A stretch of 64,000 nt of DNA from Streptomyces sp. TP-A0874 (GCF_001748085.1 NZ_BBZK01000014.1:55412-119411); one strand, 5' to 3'; positions 44,679 through 54,163 are shown, numbered from the stretch's first letter. Translations and numbers: made by a program. The notes: generated by a model from the letters alone, not told the origin.

Positions 44679-46658
44679 TCACCGGGCCACCGGGTTGGCG
44701 AGGGTGACGTAGACGGACTGGGTGTCGACCGGGCCGACGAGTTCGTCGAGCCCCTGCAGCCTGGTCAGGAAGTTCGCCTTGCAGCGGAGGGTCGGAGAGT
44801 CCAGAAGCCGTTCCGGGAGCGGGGATCCGCTGCCGGACGCCTCCTCGACGAGGAACCCGCGGAAGGCGGCGAGCAGCGTCTGTTCGTCGGCCAGCCGCTG
44901 CGAACCGAACGCGCCGATCAGGCCGAGGACGTTGTTCAAAGCCAGGTAGTAGGTGAACCGCTCGTCGGTGACCTGGTCGGAGACGAAGGTGTCGCTCTCC
45001 AGACCGATGCCGGGCAGCCGCCGGTCGAGTTGGTCACGGCGCGACTCCCGGAAGTAGTACCCCTGGTTGTCCCGGTAGCGCCCGCCGACCGGCCATCCCT
45101 CGGGGTCGAGCAGGACGAGCGTGTTCTGCTGGTGCGCCTCCAACGCGACCCCCGCGACGCCGTCCAGCCACAGGATGGGCCGGACCACCGTCCGCAGGTA
45201 GCGCAGCAGCCATTCCACCGCCACCACCCCGGCCGGTCGCCCGGCTCGGTCGGCGAGTCGTTCGATCAGGTCCGCCAGTCGGGAGCGGGTGACCGGTGGG
45301 CCCGAGGTGGGCCAGGGGCGGGGGGAGACCAGCCCTGCGAGGCAGACGGCGTCGTCCAGGGGGCCGAAGGGGTTGTGGCGGACGACCACGTCGGCCCCGT
45401 GCAGGGGTTCGCCGTCCAGGTCGGACACGGCGATCCACGCCGGGTCCCGGATGATGTCGAAGGTCGGATGGACGCTCTGCCACTCCTGTCCCAGGCCGGT
45501 CCGGAGCAGGCGGTGCACCTCCACCCCTCGACGCAGCTCCTTGCGGAGGTTCTCACGGCGGGAGTTGGTGATCCGTACGCCGAGGGAGAGCTTGAGCATC
45601 GCCGAGGCACCCGTCCGGTGGACCGTCCGGATCGAGGAGGTCGGGTGCCAGTCGGGGCCGTACGGGCCCAGGTCGCGCAGCAGTCCCTTGGCGAAGAGTT
45701 CGGCGGCGGCCGGCCTGCTCCGCAGCTGACGCGCCTGCCACGGGTGGAGCGGCAGCGCTGCACAGCCCTCGGGCAGTGGCAGGCCGGGGCCGGCCAGTCG
45801 GAGCGCGAGCTGTTCGGCGGGGACACCGCGGCCGCGCTCGGTCCAGGCCGAGTCGGTGGCCAGCACCGACCGGTCGACGGCGTACCAGTGCAGGGGGAAG
45901 GAGCCCCTCAGCTCAGGCGAGTAGGCACGGCACTCGCTCTCGGAGAGCTCCTCCCTGCTGTTGGGGGTCGGGTGGAGCGGGTGCCCGAGGATGAGGGACT
46001 GCTCGCCCTCCAGGTAGCGGTCGGTCGGCCCGGGGTGGGGCGCCGCTGCCGGGTGCGCCCTCCGGTCGGCGAGGAAGACTGCGGTACGGCGGACGGAGTC
46101 GGCGACTCGGGCCACTGTTTCGCGGCCCGCCTCCGAGGCGGCCACCGGACCGGGATGTGTGGCCGCGCCCCGGTCGTCCGCCACCGAGCGGCGGTGGCGG
46201 TGGTCGGCCTCCCTGCTGAGGAGCGCCGCGAGGGTGACCGCGTCGACCGTCGGAGCGTCGGCGGGCGCGTTCTCCAGAAGGGCCGGGCCGAAGCGGTGCC
46301 ATCCGGTCGGCGACCAGTACCTGACCGGCGCCAGCAGGGCTCCGCCCGTCGCCGCGAGGTCGATGCGCAACCAGGCGGCCGGGGGGCGCGGCAGGTCGTG
46401 TTCGCGCACCCAGCAGCGCAGCAGGTTCTCGACGGTGGCGGCGTCCGCCGCCGCCACCGGGTCCGGATGGTCCAGCGGATCGACTGCGCGGCCCGCTCCG
46501 GCGCCGGCGCCGCTCTGGCGCGGCACGGTGGGCTCGGTCGCCCGCCCCTGGTCGGACCGTCCGGGCAGCACGTTCCTGGGCTCATCGGTGTTCATGGGCT
46601 GACCGGCGAGTGCTCCCGGCTTCTGGCCGGGGCGACTCACCGCCTCCTTCTCGGTCAT
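44679..46658 (-). CDS. NIS siderophore synthetase, IucA/IucC family (second)
   Basis: 659 residues from the chosen ATG at 46658. Family landmarks are SLILGHPLHPTPNSREEL, LPLHPWQARQL, the Ser/Thr/Arg core SSIRTVHRTGASAMLKLSL and ALEAHQQNTLVLL. The N-terminal ~70 residues are Pro/Arg/Gly-rich and vary between relatives. The start is uncertain: an ATG 20 codons inside and GTG codons upstream are alternatives and none has a good ribosome site. It precedes the first NIS gene and probably acts in the same assembly line, in which two synthetases often work in succession. I see no DmdR-type iron box upstream. Confidence 0.83.
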   Translation of the reverse strand: MTEKEAVSRPGQKPGALAGQPMNTDEPRNVLPGRSDQGRATEPTVPRQSGAGAGAGRAVDPLDHPDPVAAADAATVENLLRCWVREHDLPRPPAAWLRIDLAATGGALLAPVRYWSPTGWHRFGPALLENAPADAPTVDAVTLAALLSREADHRHRRSVADDRGAATHPGPVAASEAGRETVARVADSVRRTAVFLADRRAHPAAAPHPGPTDRYLEGEQSLILGHPLHPTPNSREELSESECRAYSPELRGSFPLHWYAVDRSVLATDSAWTERGRGVPAEQLALRLAGPGLPLPEGCAALPLHPWQARQLRSRPAAAELFAKGLLRDLGPYGPDWHPTSSIRTVHRTGASAMLKLSLGVRITNSRRENLRKELRRGVEVHRLLRTGLGQEWQSVHPTFDIIRDPAWIAVSDLDGEPLHGADVVVRHNPFGPLDDAVCLAGLVSPRPWPTSGPPVTRSRLADLIERLADRAGRPAGVVAVEWLLRYLRTVVRPILWLDGVAGVALEAHQQNTLVLLDPEGWPVGGRYRDNQGYYFRESRRDQLDRRLPGIGLESDTFVSDQVTDERFTYYLALNNVLGLIGAFGSQRLADEQTLLAAFRGFLVEEASGSGSPLPERLLDSPTLRCKANFLTRLQGLDELVGPVDTQSVYVTLANPVAR

Positions 46659-46874
46659 CGGTGGGGAACGGCCATGGCGGGAGTCCTTCCGGCTGGACGG
46701 CCGGCCGTCGGTCACCACGGGGATCCCGACCGACCGCGGTACGGCGGCCGACTCCCGGCGCCGTCCGGACCGCTCGGCGGGGTGCGGTGTCCCCGTGGAG
46801 ACGGAGCGGTACCGGGGCGGAACCGGCTGTCCCGTCCACCGTTGATCGCCCCTCCCGTCCTACGGCTGAGGACC

Positions 46875-46888
46875 GTCCCTGTAGGGAC
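46875..46888. promoter_or_regulatory. Palindrome between the NIS and protease genes
   Basis: GTCCCT-GT-AGGGAC: perfect 6-bp arms with a 2-nt centre, in the 400-bp divergent region and 217 nt before the minus-strand ATG at 46658. Candidate operator for either gene; no known consensus fits. Confidence 0.4.
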
Positions 46889-47059
46889 AACGACGGTGCG
46901 GGCGAAGGAACACGGGCCAGGTGGGGAGAAGCTCGGAGGGGCGGCCCGGAACCGAGGGCCGGCCGCAGCCGTCCTCAACTTCACCGGCATAGTGGCCTCA
47001 GCAAGCCGTCAACCTCAGGACCGTTCCGTCCTTCCGTTCCTCCAGGGGGAGTTCTACCC

Positions 47060-48223
47060 ATGGCATCGATACGCCGGCCGGCTCTCGCCGCCGCCGCGCT
47101 GGTCGCCGCACTCACACTCACCGCGACCGCGTGCGATCCGCAGGACGAGGCGGGCGGCAAGCCCGACTCCACTGCCGACCACAGCAACAGCGACCTCGCC
47201 AAGGGGCTGAAGGAGCGGTTGCGCGGTCTGGGTGTCGATCTGGAGAAGTGGAAGGGCGGCGCCTGGAAGGACTGGGACCGGGACAACTGGCTCCGTGAAG
47301 CCAGCGACTTCATCAACCCGATCATCGACAACCTCTGGGATCCGGAGCGCATGCACAAGGCGAAGGATCCCGCGAACGAGGTCAACCCCGAGGCTCTCAA
47401 CGAGCAGGGCGTCACCGACCCGGTGCCCGCCCCCGTCACCGCGAAGCCCGTCCCCACGCCGTACCACGAGAACGCCGCCCCGGTGGGCAAGGTGTTCTTC
47501 GACAGCCCCAAGGGGGCCATGGTCTGCTCGGCCACGGTCGTGAAGGATCCGAAGAACCCGGGCAAGTCCAACCTGGTCTGGACGGCCGGCCACTGCGTGC
47601 ACTCGGGCAGCGACGGCGGCTGGTACCGGAACATCGCCTTCGTCCCGTCCTTCAACGACACCGGTGTGGAGCCCTCCCAACTCTCCAGCACCCCGCGCGA
47701 GAAGATCGCGCCGTACGGCCAGTGGTGGGCCGACTGGGCCTCCACCTCGAGCCAGTGGATCTCCGGTGGCTCCAACTCCGGCGGTGAGGGCGCACCCTAC
47801 GACTTCGCGGTACTCCACGTGCAGCCGGAGAACGGGGGCGGCAAGTCCCTGGAGGAGACCGTGGGAGCGGCACTGCCGGTCGAGTTCGCGGCACCGGCCA
47901 TCACGGAGCTCGACACCATGGGTGCCTGGGGCTATCCGGCGGCGCCGCCCTACAACGGGGTCAAGATGCACTCCTGCGTCGACAACCCCAGCCGACTGTC
48001 GATCAAGGCCGGGCTGCCCACGATGTACCGCATCGGCTGCACGATGACCGGAGGTTCCTCCGGAGGCGGTTGGTTCGCACCGCAGGCCAACGGACAGCCG
48101 GCGCTGGTGTCCAACACCTCCATCGGTCCCGCCAGCGGCAACGGCTGGCTCGCCGGACCACGGCTCGGCTCGGAGGCCAAGGCCGTCTACACCGCCGTCA
48201 GCGACAAGTTCGCCGGCAACTGA
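47060..48223 (+). CDS. Exported trypsin-like serine peptidase, probable lipoprotein
   Basis: 387 residues. A signal sequence ends with TATAC, so Cys25 could be lipidated (the residue at -3 is Ala, slightly unusual for a lipobox). A charged helical stretch (about 40-115) precedes the V8/trypsin-like domain. The triad is His178 (WTAGHCVH), Asp248 (YDFAVLH) and Ser334 (TGGSSGGGWF). The substrate is unknown; a cell-surface role is likely. The ATG at 47060 has GGGGGAG at 47044-47050. The longer open frame starting 150 codons earlier is rejected because it has no signal or domain. It is divergent from the NIS genes. Confidence 0.88.
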   Translation: MASIRRPALAAAALVAALTLTATACDPQDEAGGKPDSTADHSNSDLAKGLKERLRGLGVDLEKWKGGAWKDWDRDNWLREASDFINPIIDNLWDPERMHKAKDPANEVNPEALNEQGVTDPVPAPVTAKPVPTPYHENAAPVGKVFFDSPKGAMVCSATVVKDPKNPGKSNLVWTAGHCVHSGSDGGWYRNIAFVPSFNDTGVEPSQLSSTPREKIAPYGQWWADWASTSSQWISGGSNSGGEGAPYDFAVLHVQPENGGGKSLEETVGAALPVEFAAPAITELDTMGAWGYPAAPPYNGVKMHSCVDNPSRLSIKAGLPTMYRIGCTMTGGSSGGGWFAPQANGQPALVSNTSIGPASGNGWLAGPRLGSEAKAVYTAVSDKFAGN

Positions 48224-48245
48224 GTCTCCGGGAAACGACGCGCAG

Positions 48246-48290
48246 AGGGCCGTGGGCCCGTGCCCCTTGGTGGCACGGGCCCACGGCCCT
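48246..48290 (+). terminator. Terminator of the serine peptidase gene
   Basis: A perfect 19-bp stem (48246-48264 with 48272-48290), 7-nt loop, starting 22 nt after the stop. Confidence 0.92.
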
Positions 48291-48362
48291 CCGTCTGTCT
48301 CCGCTCACGCCCGTGTCTGTCCCCGATCACGCCGTCTGTCTCCGGTCGCTCACGGCATGGCG

Positions 48363-48393
48363 TGCGGGTCTCCGTGCGGCACGGAGACCCGCA
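48363..48393 (-). terminator. Terminator of hflX
   Basis: TGCGGGTCTCCGT (48363-48375) and ACGGAGACCCGCA (48381-48393) form a perfect 13-bp stem around a 5-nt loop, 19 nt past the hflX stop. Confidence 0.88.
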
Positions 48394-48412
48394 TGGCCCG
48401 CATGGTCCCGGT

Positions 48413-49906
48413 CTAACGCAGCGTGGCGAGCGCGTAGGGTCGAAGATCGGCGGCGAGTTCCTCGGACACCCTTGCCCTGAGCAGGGTGCCCTCGCCGGTG
48501 TGCTCCTCGGAGAGCACCTCGCCGTCCGCGTGCGCCCGGGAGACCAGGCCGCCCTCGGTGTACGGCAGCAGCGCCTCGACCTCCACCTTGGGACTCGGCA
48601 GCGATTCCTCGATCAGCGTGAGGAGTTCGTCGATCCCCTGTCCGGTGCGCGCGGACACCACCACCGAGTGCGGCTCCGCCCGCAGCAGCCGTTGGAGGAC
48701 CAGCGGGTCGGCGGCGTCGGCCTTGTTGACCACCACGATCTCGGGGATGTCCCCCGCCTCCACGTCGCGGACCACCTCGCGGACGGCGGCCAACTGCTCC
48801 TCCGGCGCCGGGTGTGAACCGTCCACCACGTGCAGGATCAGGTCGGAGTCACCGACCTCCTCCATGGTGGAGCGGAATGCCTCCACCAGGTGGTGCGGGA
48901 GGTGGCGGACGAAGCCGACGGTGTCGGCGAGCGTGTAGCCGCGCCCGCTCGGGGTCTCGGCCCGGCGAACGGTCGGGTCCAGGGTGGCGAAGAGCGAGTT
49001 CTCCACCAGTACCCCAGCCCCGGTCAACCGGTTGAGCAGCGAGGACTTGCCGGCGTTGGTGTAGCCGGCGATAGCCACCGAGGGGACCTGGCGGCGCCTG
49101 CGCTCCTGCCGTTTGACGTCCCGGCCCCGCTTCATGTTCGCGATCTCCCGGCGGAGCTTCGCCATCTTCTCGCGGATCCGGCGCCGGTCGGTCTCGATCT
49201 TGGTCTCACCGGGGCCGCGGGTGGCCATACCGCCACCGGTGGAACCGGAGCCACCGCCACCCATCTGCCGGGAGAGCGACTGGCCCCAGCCCCGCAGCCG
49301 GGGCAGCATGTACTGCATCTGGGCCAGCGAGACCTGTGCCTTGCCCTCTCGGGACTTGGCGTGCTGGGCGAAGATGTCGAGGATCAGGGCCGTGCGGTCG
49401 ACGACCTTGACCTTGACGACGTCCTCAAGGTGGATCAGCTGCCCTGGAGAGAGTTCTCCGTCGCAGACCACGGTGTCGGCGCCGGTCTCCAGGACGATGT
49501 CACGCAGTTCGAGCGCCTTGCCCGAACCGATGTAGGTGGCCGGATCGGGGGTGTTGCGGCGTTGGATCACGCCGTCCAGCACCATCGCGCCGGCGGTCTC
49601 GCTGAGCGCGGCGAGTTCGGCGAGGGAGTTCTCCGCGTCCTGGATCGAGCCGGAGGTCCACACTCCGACGAGAACCACGCGCTCAAGGCGCAGTTCCCGG
49701 TACTCGACCTCGGTGACGTCCTCGAGTTCGGTGGACAGGCCCACGACCCTCCGGAGCGCCGCACGGTCCGAGCGGTCGTACTGCCCGCCGTCGCGCTCCG
49801 CGTCGGTCTCATCGCTCCAAGCGACGTCCTCTTCCATCAAGGCGTCGGCCCGGAGGCTCTCGGAGCGGCGCTGGGCGTCCTGGGAAGAGAAAGAAGAGGA
49901 GGTCAT
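48413..49906 (-). CDS. hflX: Ribosome-associated GTPase HflX
   Basis: 497 residues. HflX binds the ribosome and splits stalled or stress-arrested 70S particles. The N-terminal HflX domain (about 60-265) includes TYIGSGKALELRDIV and the glycine-rich MGGGGSGSTGGGMATRGPGE linker. The G domain has G1 GYTNAGKSS, G2 region LDPTVRRAE, G3 DTVGF and G4 NKAD. A basic helix (KRQERRRRQVP) lies before G1. The first ~60 residues are an acidic extension. The ATG at 49906 has AAAGGAT upstream; an earlier in-frame start is rejected for lack of a site. Confidence 0.94.
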   Translation of the reverse strand: MTSSSFSSQDAQRRSESLRADALMEEDVAWSDETDAERDGGQYDRSDRAALRRVVGLSTELEDVTEVEYRELRLERVVLVGVWTSGSIQDAENSLAELAALSETAGAMVLDGVIQRRNTPDPATYIGSGKALELRDIVLETGADTVVCDGELSPGQLIHLEDVVKVKVVDRTALILDIFAQHAKSREGKAQVSLAQMQYMLPRLRGWGQSLSRQMGGGGSGSTGGGMATRGPGETKIETDRRRIREKMAKLRREIANMKRGRDVKRQERRRRQVPSVAIAGYTNAGKSSLLNRLTGAGVLVENSLFATLDPTVRRAETPSGRGYTLADTVGFVRHLPHHLVEAFRSTMEEVGDSDLILHVVDGSHPAPEEQLAAVREVVRDVEAGDIPEIVVVNKADAADPLVLQRLLRAEPHSVVVSARTGQGIDELLTLIEESLPSPKVEVEALLPYTEGGLVSRAHADGEVLSEEHTGEGTLLRARVSEELAADLRPYALATLR

Positions 49907-50021
49907 TGCATCCTTTGGCTTGGGATTAAGTCCTTGTCCGGACAACGCCGCGTGCGCTCGGGAGATTCCCCCGGCTCCGGCCCTGCCGACCCCTCAATGG
50001 TCCCACGGCGGGTGCGAACCG

Positions 50022-52253
50022 TCACTCCGATTTGCGCTCGCCGGCCCGCCCCGCTCCCCGCACCGGCCCCGGCTCCACACCGGGATCGGCGCTCGACGGC
50101 AGCGCCGCGGGGCCCGGCCGACTGCTCCGCTCCACGTCGTAGACGCCCGCCACCTCGCGCATCGCCCTGATCAAGGACGGCAGGCCGGCGGCGTCCGCCA
50201 GCCGCAGGGTGTAGGTGTGGCGGACCCGCTGCTCGTGGGGCGGCTCGACCTCGGCGGAGACCACGGCGGCTCCGGTCCGGGCGATCGCCTCGGTGAGGTC
50301 GGCCAGGAGGTGAGCTCGGCCGAAGGCCCGGGCGACCAGCGTGACCCGGTGGCCGCCGCGCGCCGGCTCCCCGCGCCCGCGCCAGCGGACTCCGACGGTG
50401 TCCCGCCCGGCGACGGCCATCCGGGAGACCGCCGGACACTGGGTGCGGTGCACCGTGACGGCGCCCGCCCGCGCTTCGATGCCGGTCACCTGGTCGGGGG
50501 GCGCGGGGGTGCAGCACCCGGCGAGCCGTACGGTGGCCCCGGGCAGGTCGGTCTCGGCCGTCGGCTTGTCCGGCGTGGCCTCCGCTCTGGGCACCCGCCG
50601 TCCGAGAGCCGACGGCCGAAGCGATTCCGCGCAGCCGGTCCCCGCAGGTTCCCCCGTGACGGCCGGAGCGGGGCCGCCGCACTCCGGCTCGGGGTGGGCG
50701 TCCAGCCAGCGGCTGATCGCGATACGGGCCGACGGCGTACGGACGTGCCCGAGCCACTGGGGCGAAGGCCCCGCCGTGGGGTCCTGGGACATCAGCAACT
50801 GGATGGTGTCCCCGTCCCGGAGGACGGTGGAGAGGGTGGCCAGACGGCCGTTGACGCGTGCCCCGATGCAGGTGTGCGCGGCCTCGCCGTGGAGGGTGTA
50901 GGCGGCGTCCACGCAGCTGGCCCCCGGCGGGAGGAGCAGGGTGCCGCCCTCGGCGCGGTAGACCGTGACCTCCCGGTCCTGCGCGAGTTCCTCCCGCAGC
51001 GAGGCCCAGAAGGTGTCCGGGTCGGGTGTGGCCCGCTGCCAGGCCAGCAGCCGGGAGAGCCAGCCCGGCCGGGTCGGATCGCCCGGCTCGCCCTCGCCGG
51101 CGCCGCAGCCGTCGTCCGCGACGTGCGGGTTGCCCAGTGCGATGACGCCCGCCTCGGCCACCCGGTGCATCTGGCGGGTGCGGATGAGGACTTCGGCCAC
51201 CGCTCCGCCCGAGCGGGCGGCGACCGCGGTGTGCAGCGACTGGTAGAGGTTGAACTTGGGAACGGCGATGAAGTCCTTGAACTCGGAGATGACCGGCGTG
51301 AAGCAGGTGTGGAGCTCTCCGAGGACCGCGTAGCAGTCGGCGTCCTCCGAGACCAGTACCAGAAGGCGGCCGAGGTCGGCCCCGGTCAGCTCGCCTCGTT
51401 TGAGGCTCACCCGGTACAGCGAGAACAGGTGCCGGGGGCGGATGAGGACCTCCGCCTCGATACCCGCCTCCCGCAGTATGCTCCGGAGCTCCTCGGCCAT
51501 GCCGGGCAGCGGATCGGGGCGCCCCGCTCGGTCCAGCACCAGGCGGCGGGTGCTCTCGTACTCCCGTGGGCGCAGCACCCGGAAGACGAGGTCCTCCAAC
51601 TCGGTCTTGAGCGCCTGGACGCCCAGCCGCTCGGCGAGCGGGATCAGGACGTCCCCGGTGACCCTCGCGATCCGGGCCTGCTTCTCGGGGCGCATCACGC
51701 CCAAGGTGCGCATGTTGTGCAGACGGTCGGCGAGCTTGATCGACATGACCCGCACGTCGTTGCCGGTGGCCACGAGCATCTTCCGGAAGGTCTCGGGCTC
51801 GGCCGCGGCCCCGTAGTCGACCTTCTCCAGTTTGGTGACCCCGTCGACGAGGTAGCCCACCTCGTCCCCGAACTCCGCCTGGACCTGCTCGAGCGTCACT
51901 TCGGTGTCCTCGACCGTGTCGTGGAGCAGAGCGGCCGTCAGCGTGGTGGTCTCCGCTCCGAGTTGGGCGAGGATCAGGGTGACGGCCAGCGGGTGGGTGA
52001 TGTACGGATCCCCGCTCTTGCGCATCTGACCCCGGTGCGAGGACTCCGCCAGCAGGTAGGCCCGGCTCAGGGTGTCGAGGTCGGCGGCGGGATGATAGGC
52101 GCGGTGCACCTTCGCCACGTTCTCGATGGCGTCCGGCAGTCGGTGCCGCGGCGGCGGTCCGAGAAGCGCGGCCCGGCTGAGTCTGCGTAGGTCGATGCTG
52201 GGTCGGCCGCGCCTGCGGCCGAGTGAACCGTGCGGCGTGTCCGCTGCACTCAT
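50022..52253 (-). CDS. rshA: Second RelA/SpoT homologue (RshA-like), possibly hydrolase-dominant
   Basis: 743 residues. The HD hydrolase domain is intact: His73, His111-Asp112, Glu115-Asp116 and KLADRLHNMRT. The (p)ppGpp synthetase domain is recognisable (CYAVLGELH; FKDFIAVPKFNLYQSLHTAV) but altered where active RelA has the RxKxxxS and YDLxAxR motifs: here IRPRHLFSLYR and ADLGRLLVLV, so the conserved Arg after the Asp is missing. TGS and C-terminal ACT domains follow. This matches rshA, the extra Rsh of S. coelicolor. A pure (p)ppGpp hydrolase is a reasonable inference. The ATG at 52253 has GGAGGAGCCC upstream. Confidence 0.85.
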   Translation of the reverse strand: MSAADTPHGSLGRRRGRPSIDLRRLSRAALLGPPPRHRLPDAIENVAKVHRAYHPAADLDTLSRAYLLAESSHRGQMRKSGDPYITHPLAVTLILAQLGAETTTLTAALLHDTVEDTEVTLEQVQAEFGDEVGYLVDGVTKLEKVDYGAAAEPETFRKMLVATGNDVRVMSIKLADRLHNMRTLGVMRPEKQARIARVTGDVLIPLAERLGVQALKTELEDLVFRVLRPREYESTRRLVLDRAGRPDPLPGMAEELRSILREAGIEAEVLIRPRHLFSLYRVSLKRGELTGADLGRLLVLVSEDADCYAVLGELHTCFTPVISEFKDFIAVPKFNLYQSLHTAVAARSGGAVAEVLIRTRQMHRVAEAGVIALGNPHVADDGCGAGEGEPGDPTRPGWLSRLLAWQRATPDPDTFWASLREELAQDREVTVYRAEGGTLLLPPGASCVDAAYTLHGEAAHTCIGARVNGRLATLSTVLRDGDTIQLLMSQDPTAGPSPQWLGHVRTPSARIAISRWLDAHPEPECGGPAPAVTGEPAGTGCAESLRPSALGRRVPRAEATPDKPTAETDLPGATVRLAGCCTPAPPDQVTGIEARAGAVTVHRTQCPAVSRMAVAGRDTVGVRWRGRGEPARGGHRVTLVARAFGRAHLLADLTEAIARTGAAVVSAEVEPPHEQRVRHTYTLRLADAAGLPSLIRAMREVAGVYDVERSSRPGPAALPSSADPGVEPGPVRGAGRAGERKSE

Positions 52254-52553
52254 GGGCTCCTCCGGCGGCGTCGACCGGTTGGTCTGGGGCGGCCGTTCCG
52301 CCCGTGGCCCCGGTGCGGGCCCACGGCGAGATACCCCTGGACGCCTGTCGCGTCCGGAACCGGTGCTTGATGCTACCGACCCCGGAGGCCGCCGTCGCAC
52401 CGCACCCGCCAGGAGTGAACGGGATCACCCGTTGGGGCCGTTCGACAAACGGACGTTCGATCAGCGGGCGGCGTCCGATGGTGTTTCAAAAGCCGACGGA
52501 ACGCCCGGTGGAAGGCTCCGGGACGTGCCGGCGAACTGACCGGAGCCGGAGGA

Positions 52554-52582
52554 CCCCACCCGCGACGATCCGAGGGGTGGGG
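52554..52582 (-). terminator. Probable terminator of dapF
   Basis: CCCCACCC (52554-52561) and GGGTGGGG (52575-52582), an 8-bp stem 10 nt after the dapF stop. Confidence 0.6.
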
Positions 52583-52591
52583 GCGCGGAGT

Positions 52592-53500
52592 TCAGTGGTC
52601 GGCGGAGGTTTCGGGGTTGCGCTGCTCCAACCAGGCGGGGTCGATCGTGCCCTCGGCGACGATCTCCGCCGGACCGGTCATCTCGACGGTGCCGTCGACC
52701 GCCTCGGAGATGACCAGGCGGCCGCCCGGCAGGTCGACCGTGTAGGTGACGGGGTGTCCGTCGGCCCCGGGGTCGAGGCCGTCCCGGCGCGCGGCAGCCA
52801 CCATCACGGCGCAGGCCCCGGTGCCGCAGGAGCGGGTCTCGCCGGAACCGCGTTCGTGCACCCTCATCGCGACGTGCCGCGGGCCGCGGTCCACGACGAA
52901 CTCCACGTTCACGCCCTCCGGGTAGACTCCGGCGGGGGCCACTCCCGGCGCCCGGAGGAGGTCCCCGGCGTCGGCGAGGTCGTCGACGAAAACCACGGCG
53001 TGGGGATTGCCCATGTTCACGTTGCGGGCGGGCCAGCCGCGCTCACCGACGGTGACGGTGACCGGGCCGTCGGGCAGGCTCACCGGCCCCATGCCGACCG
53101 TGATCTCCCCGCCGCGACCGGCCGACGCGCGCTTGGCGATGTGCACCCGCCGAACGCCGGCCCGGGTCGCGACGGCCAGGTCGCCCTCCCCCGTGAGCCC
53201 GGCACGCTGGAGATGGCGGGCGAAGACCCGCACGCCGTTGCCGCACATCTCGGCGATACTGCCGTCGCTGTTGCGGTAGTCCATGAACCACTCGGCCTCG
53301 GCCGCCATCTCGGCGGCTTCGGGGTGTGCGGCCGACCGGACGACCCGGAGCACCCCGTCCCCACCGATTCCGGCCCGGCGGTCGCAGAGCAGGGCGACGG
53401 CCGCCGGCGACAGTTCCAGCCGGTTGTCCGGATCGGGGATGATGACGAAGTCGTTCTCGGTGCCGTGCCCCTTGAGGAACGGGAGGTGCTCGGTGCTCAC
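52592..53500 (-). CDS. dapF: Diaminopimelate epimerase
   Basis: 302 residues. It interconverts LL- and meso-diaminopimelate for lysine and peptidoglycan synthesis without a cofactor. The two catalytic cysteines are Cys86 (SIAEMCGNG) and Cys225 (ETRSCGTGA). Both pseudo-symmetric domains are present and the length is close to normal. The GTG at 53500 starts at the conserved LPFLKGHGTENDFV; the longer open frame upstream is non-homologous. TACACT ends exactly 6 nt before the GTG, so the mRNA is probably leaderless. Confidence 0.96.
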   Translation of the reverse strand: MSTEHLPFLKGHGTENDFVIIPDPDNRLELSPAAVALLCDRRAGIGGDGVLRVVRSAAHPEAAEMAAEAEWFMDYRNSDGSIAEMCGNGVRVFARHLQRAGLTGEGDLAVATRAGVRRVHIAKRASAGRGGEITVGMGPVSLPDGPVTVTVGERGWPARNVNMGNPHAVVFVDDLADAGDLLRAPGVAPAGVYPEGVNVEFVVDRGPRHVAMRVHERGSGETRSCGTGACAVMVAAARRDGLDPGADGHPVTYTVDLPGGRLVISEAVDGTVEMTGPAEIVAEGTIDPAWLEQRNPETSADH

Positions 53501-53506
53501 CCGGCC

Positions 53507-53512
53507 AGTGTA
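53507..53512 (-). promoter_or_regulatory. -10 hexamer for a leaderless dapF transcript
   Basis: TACACT on the minus strand with GGCCGG between it and the GTG, a 6-nt gap. Confidence 0.5.
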
Positions 53513-53604
53513 GGAGCTCCACCCCCAGGCCGACGTCCGGGCGTCCGGCCCACTGGACGGGGCTCGCCTGCGGGGAGACCGGGCGCGGTGCGGGCAGGCG
53601 CGGC

Positions 53605-54087
53605 TCAGCGCAGCCGGGCCACGCGCCACAGGGCCAGTAGCGCCAGGGTGGCCACCAGAAGGGCGTAGAGCGCGATCACCCGCCAGTCCCGGGTCCGGCC
53701 GTCCTGCGCCCGCAGCCCCGGCCAGGTGTATCCCACCCGGCGCGCCGCCATCATTCCCCAGCCGGCGGCACAGCAGCTGATGAGCAGCCCCAGCATGGCC
53801 ACGACCGCCCCGCCGTCGCCGAACTCGAAGGCGAGCGGGAAGGCGAACATCAGTGAGCCCAGAGCGGCCAGTGCGACGATCGGGGCCAGCTGCCACAGGC
53901 GCAGTCGCCGCGGCGGGCGCAGCTCCCGGAAGGATTCCCCGCCCTCCGGACCGCCGGTCCCGGAGCCCCGCTCCTCTTCTTCGACGCCTTCCGGAGCAAG
54001 CAGCCTCGCAAGGTCCTCCTGCTGCGGCTGCGGTCTGTCGCGAGGGCCGGCTTCCATCGCCACGCGCCCTCCCAACTCAGACATCAT
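53605..54087 (-). CDS. Small membrane protein of unknown function
   Basis: 160 residues. The first ~65 are soluble, acidic and Pro/Gln/Glu-rich. Three hydrophobic segments follow (LWQLAPIVALAALGSLMFAF; AVVAMLGLLISCCAAGWGMM; RVIALYALLVATLALLALW). It is conserved between dapF and miaA in Streptomyces as I recall, but has no named function. Two adjacent ATG codons (54087, 54084) are possible starts; the ribosome site is weak. A much longer open frame upstream overlaps miaA and is rejected. Confidence 0.7.
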   Translation of the reverse strand: MMSELGGRVAMEAGPRDRPQPQQEDLARLLAPEGVEEEERGSGTGGPEGGESFRELRPPRRLRLWQLAPIVALAALGSLMFAFPLAFEFGDGGAVVAMLGLLISCCAAGWGMMAARRVGYTWPGLRAQDGRTRDWRVIALYALLVATLALLALWRVARLR

Positions 54088-54163
54088 GGCTTGATCGAAG
54101 TCGATGATGACACGCCCGACAGTGCCCCGAAGACACACCGAGCGTCCCGATGCCATCACGTGA

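Noticed and set aside
46659..47059. Search for a DmdR-type iron box controlling the NIS genes
   Set aside because: No TTAGGTTAGGC-like sequence is present in the upstream region on either strand.
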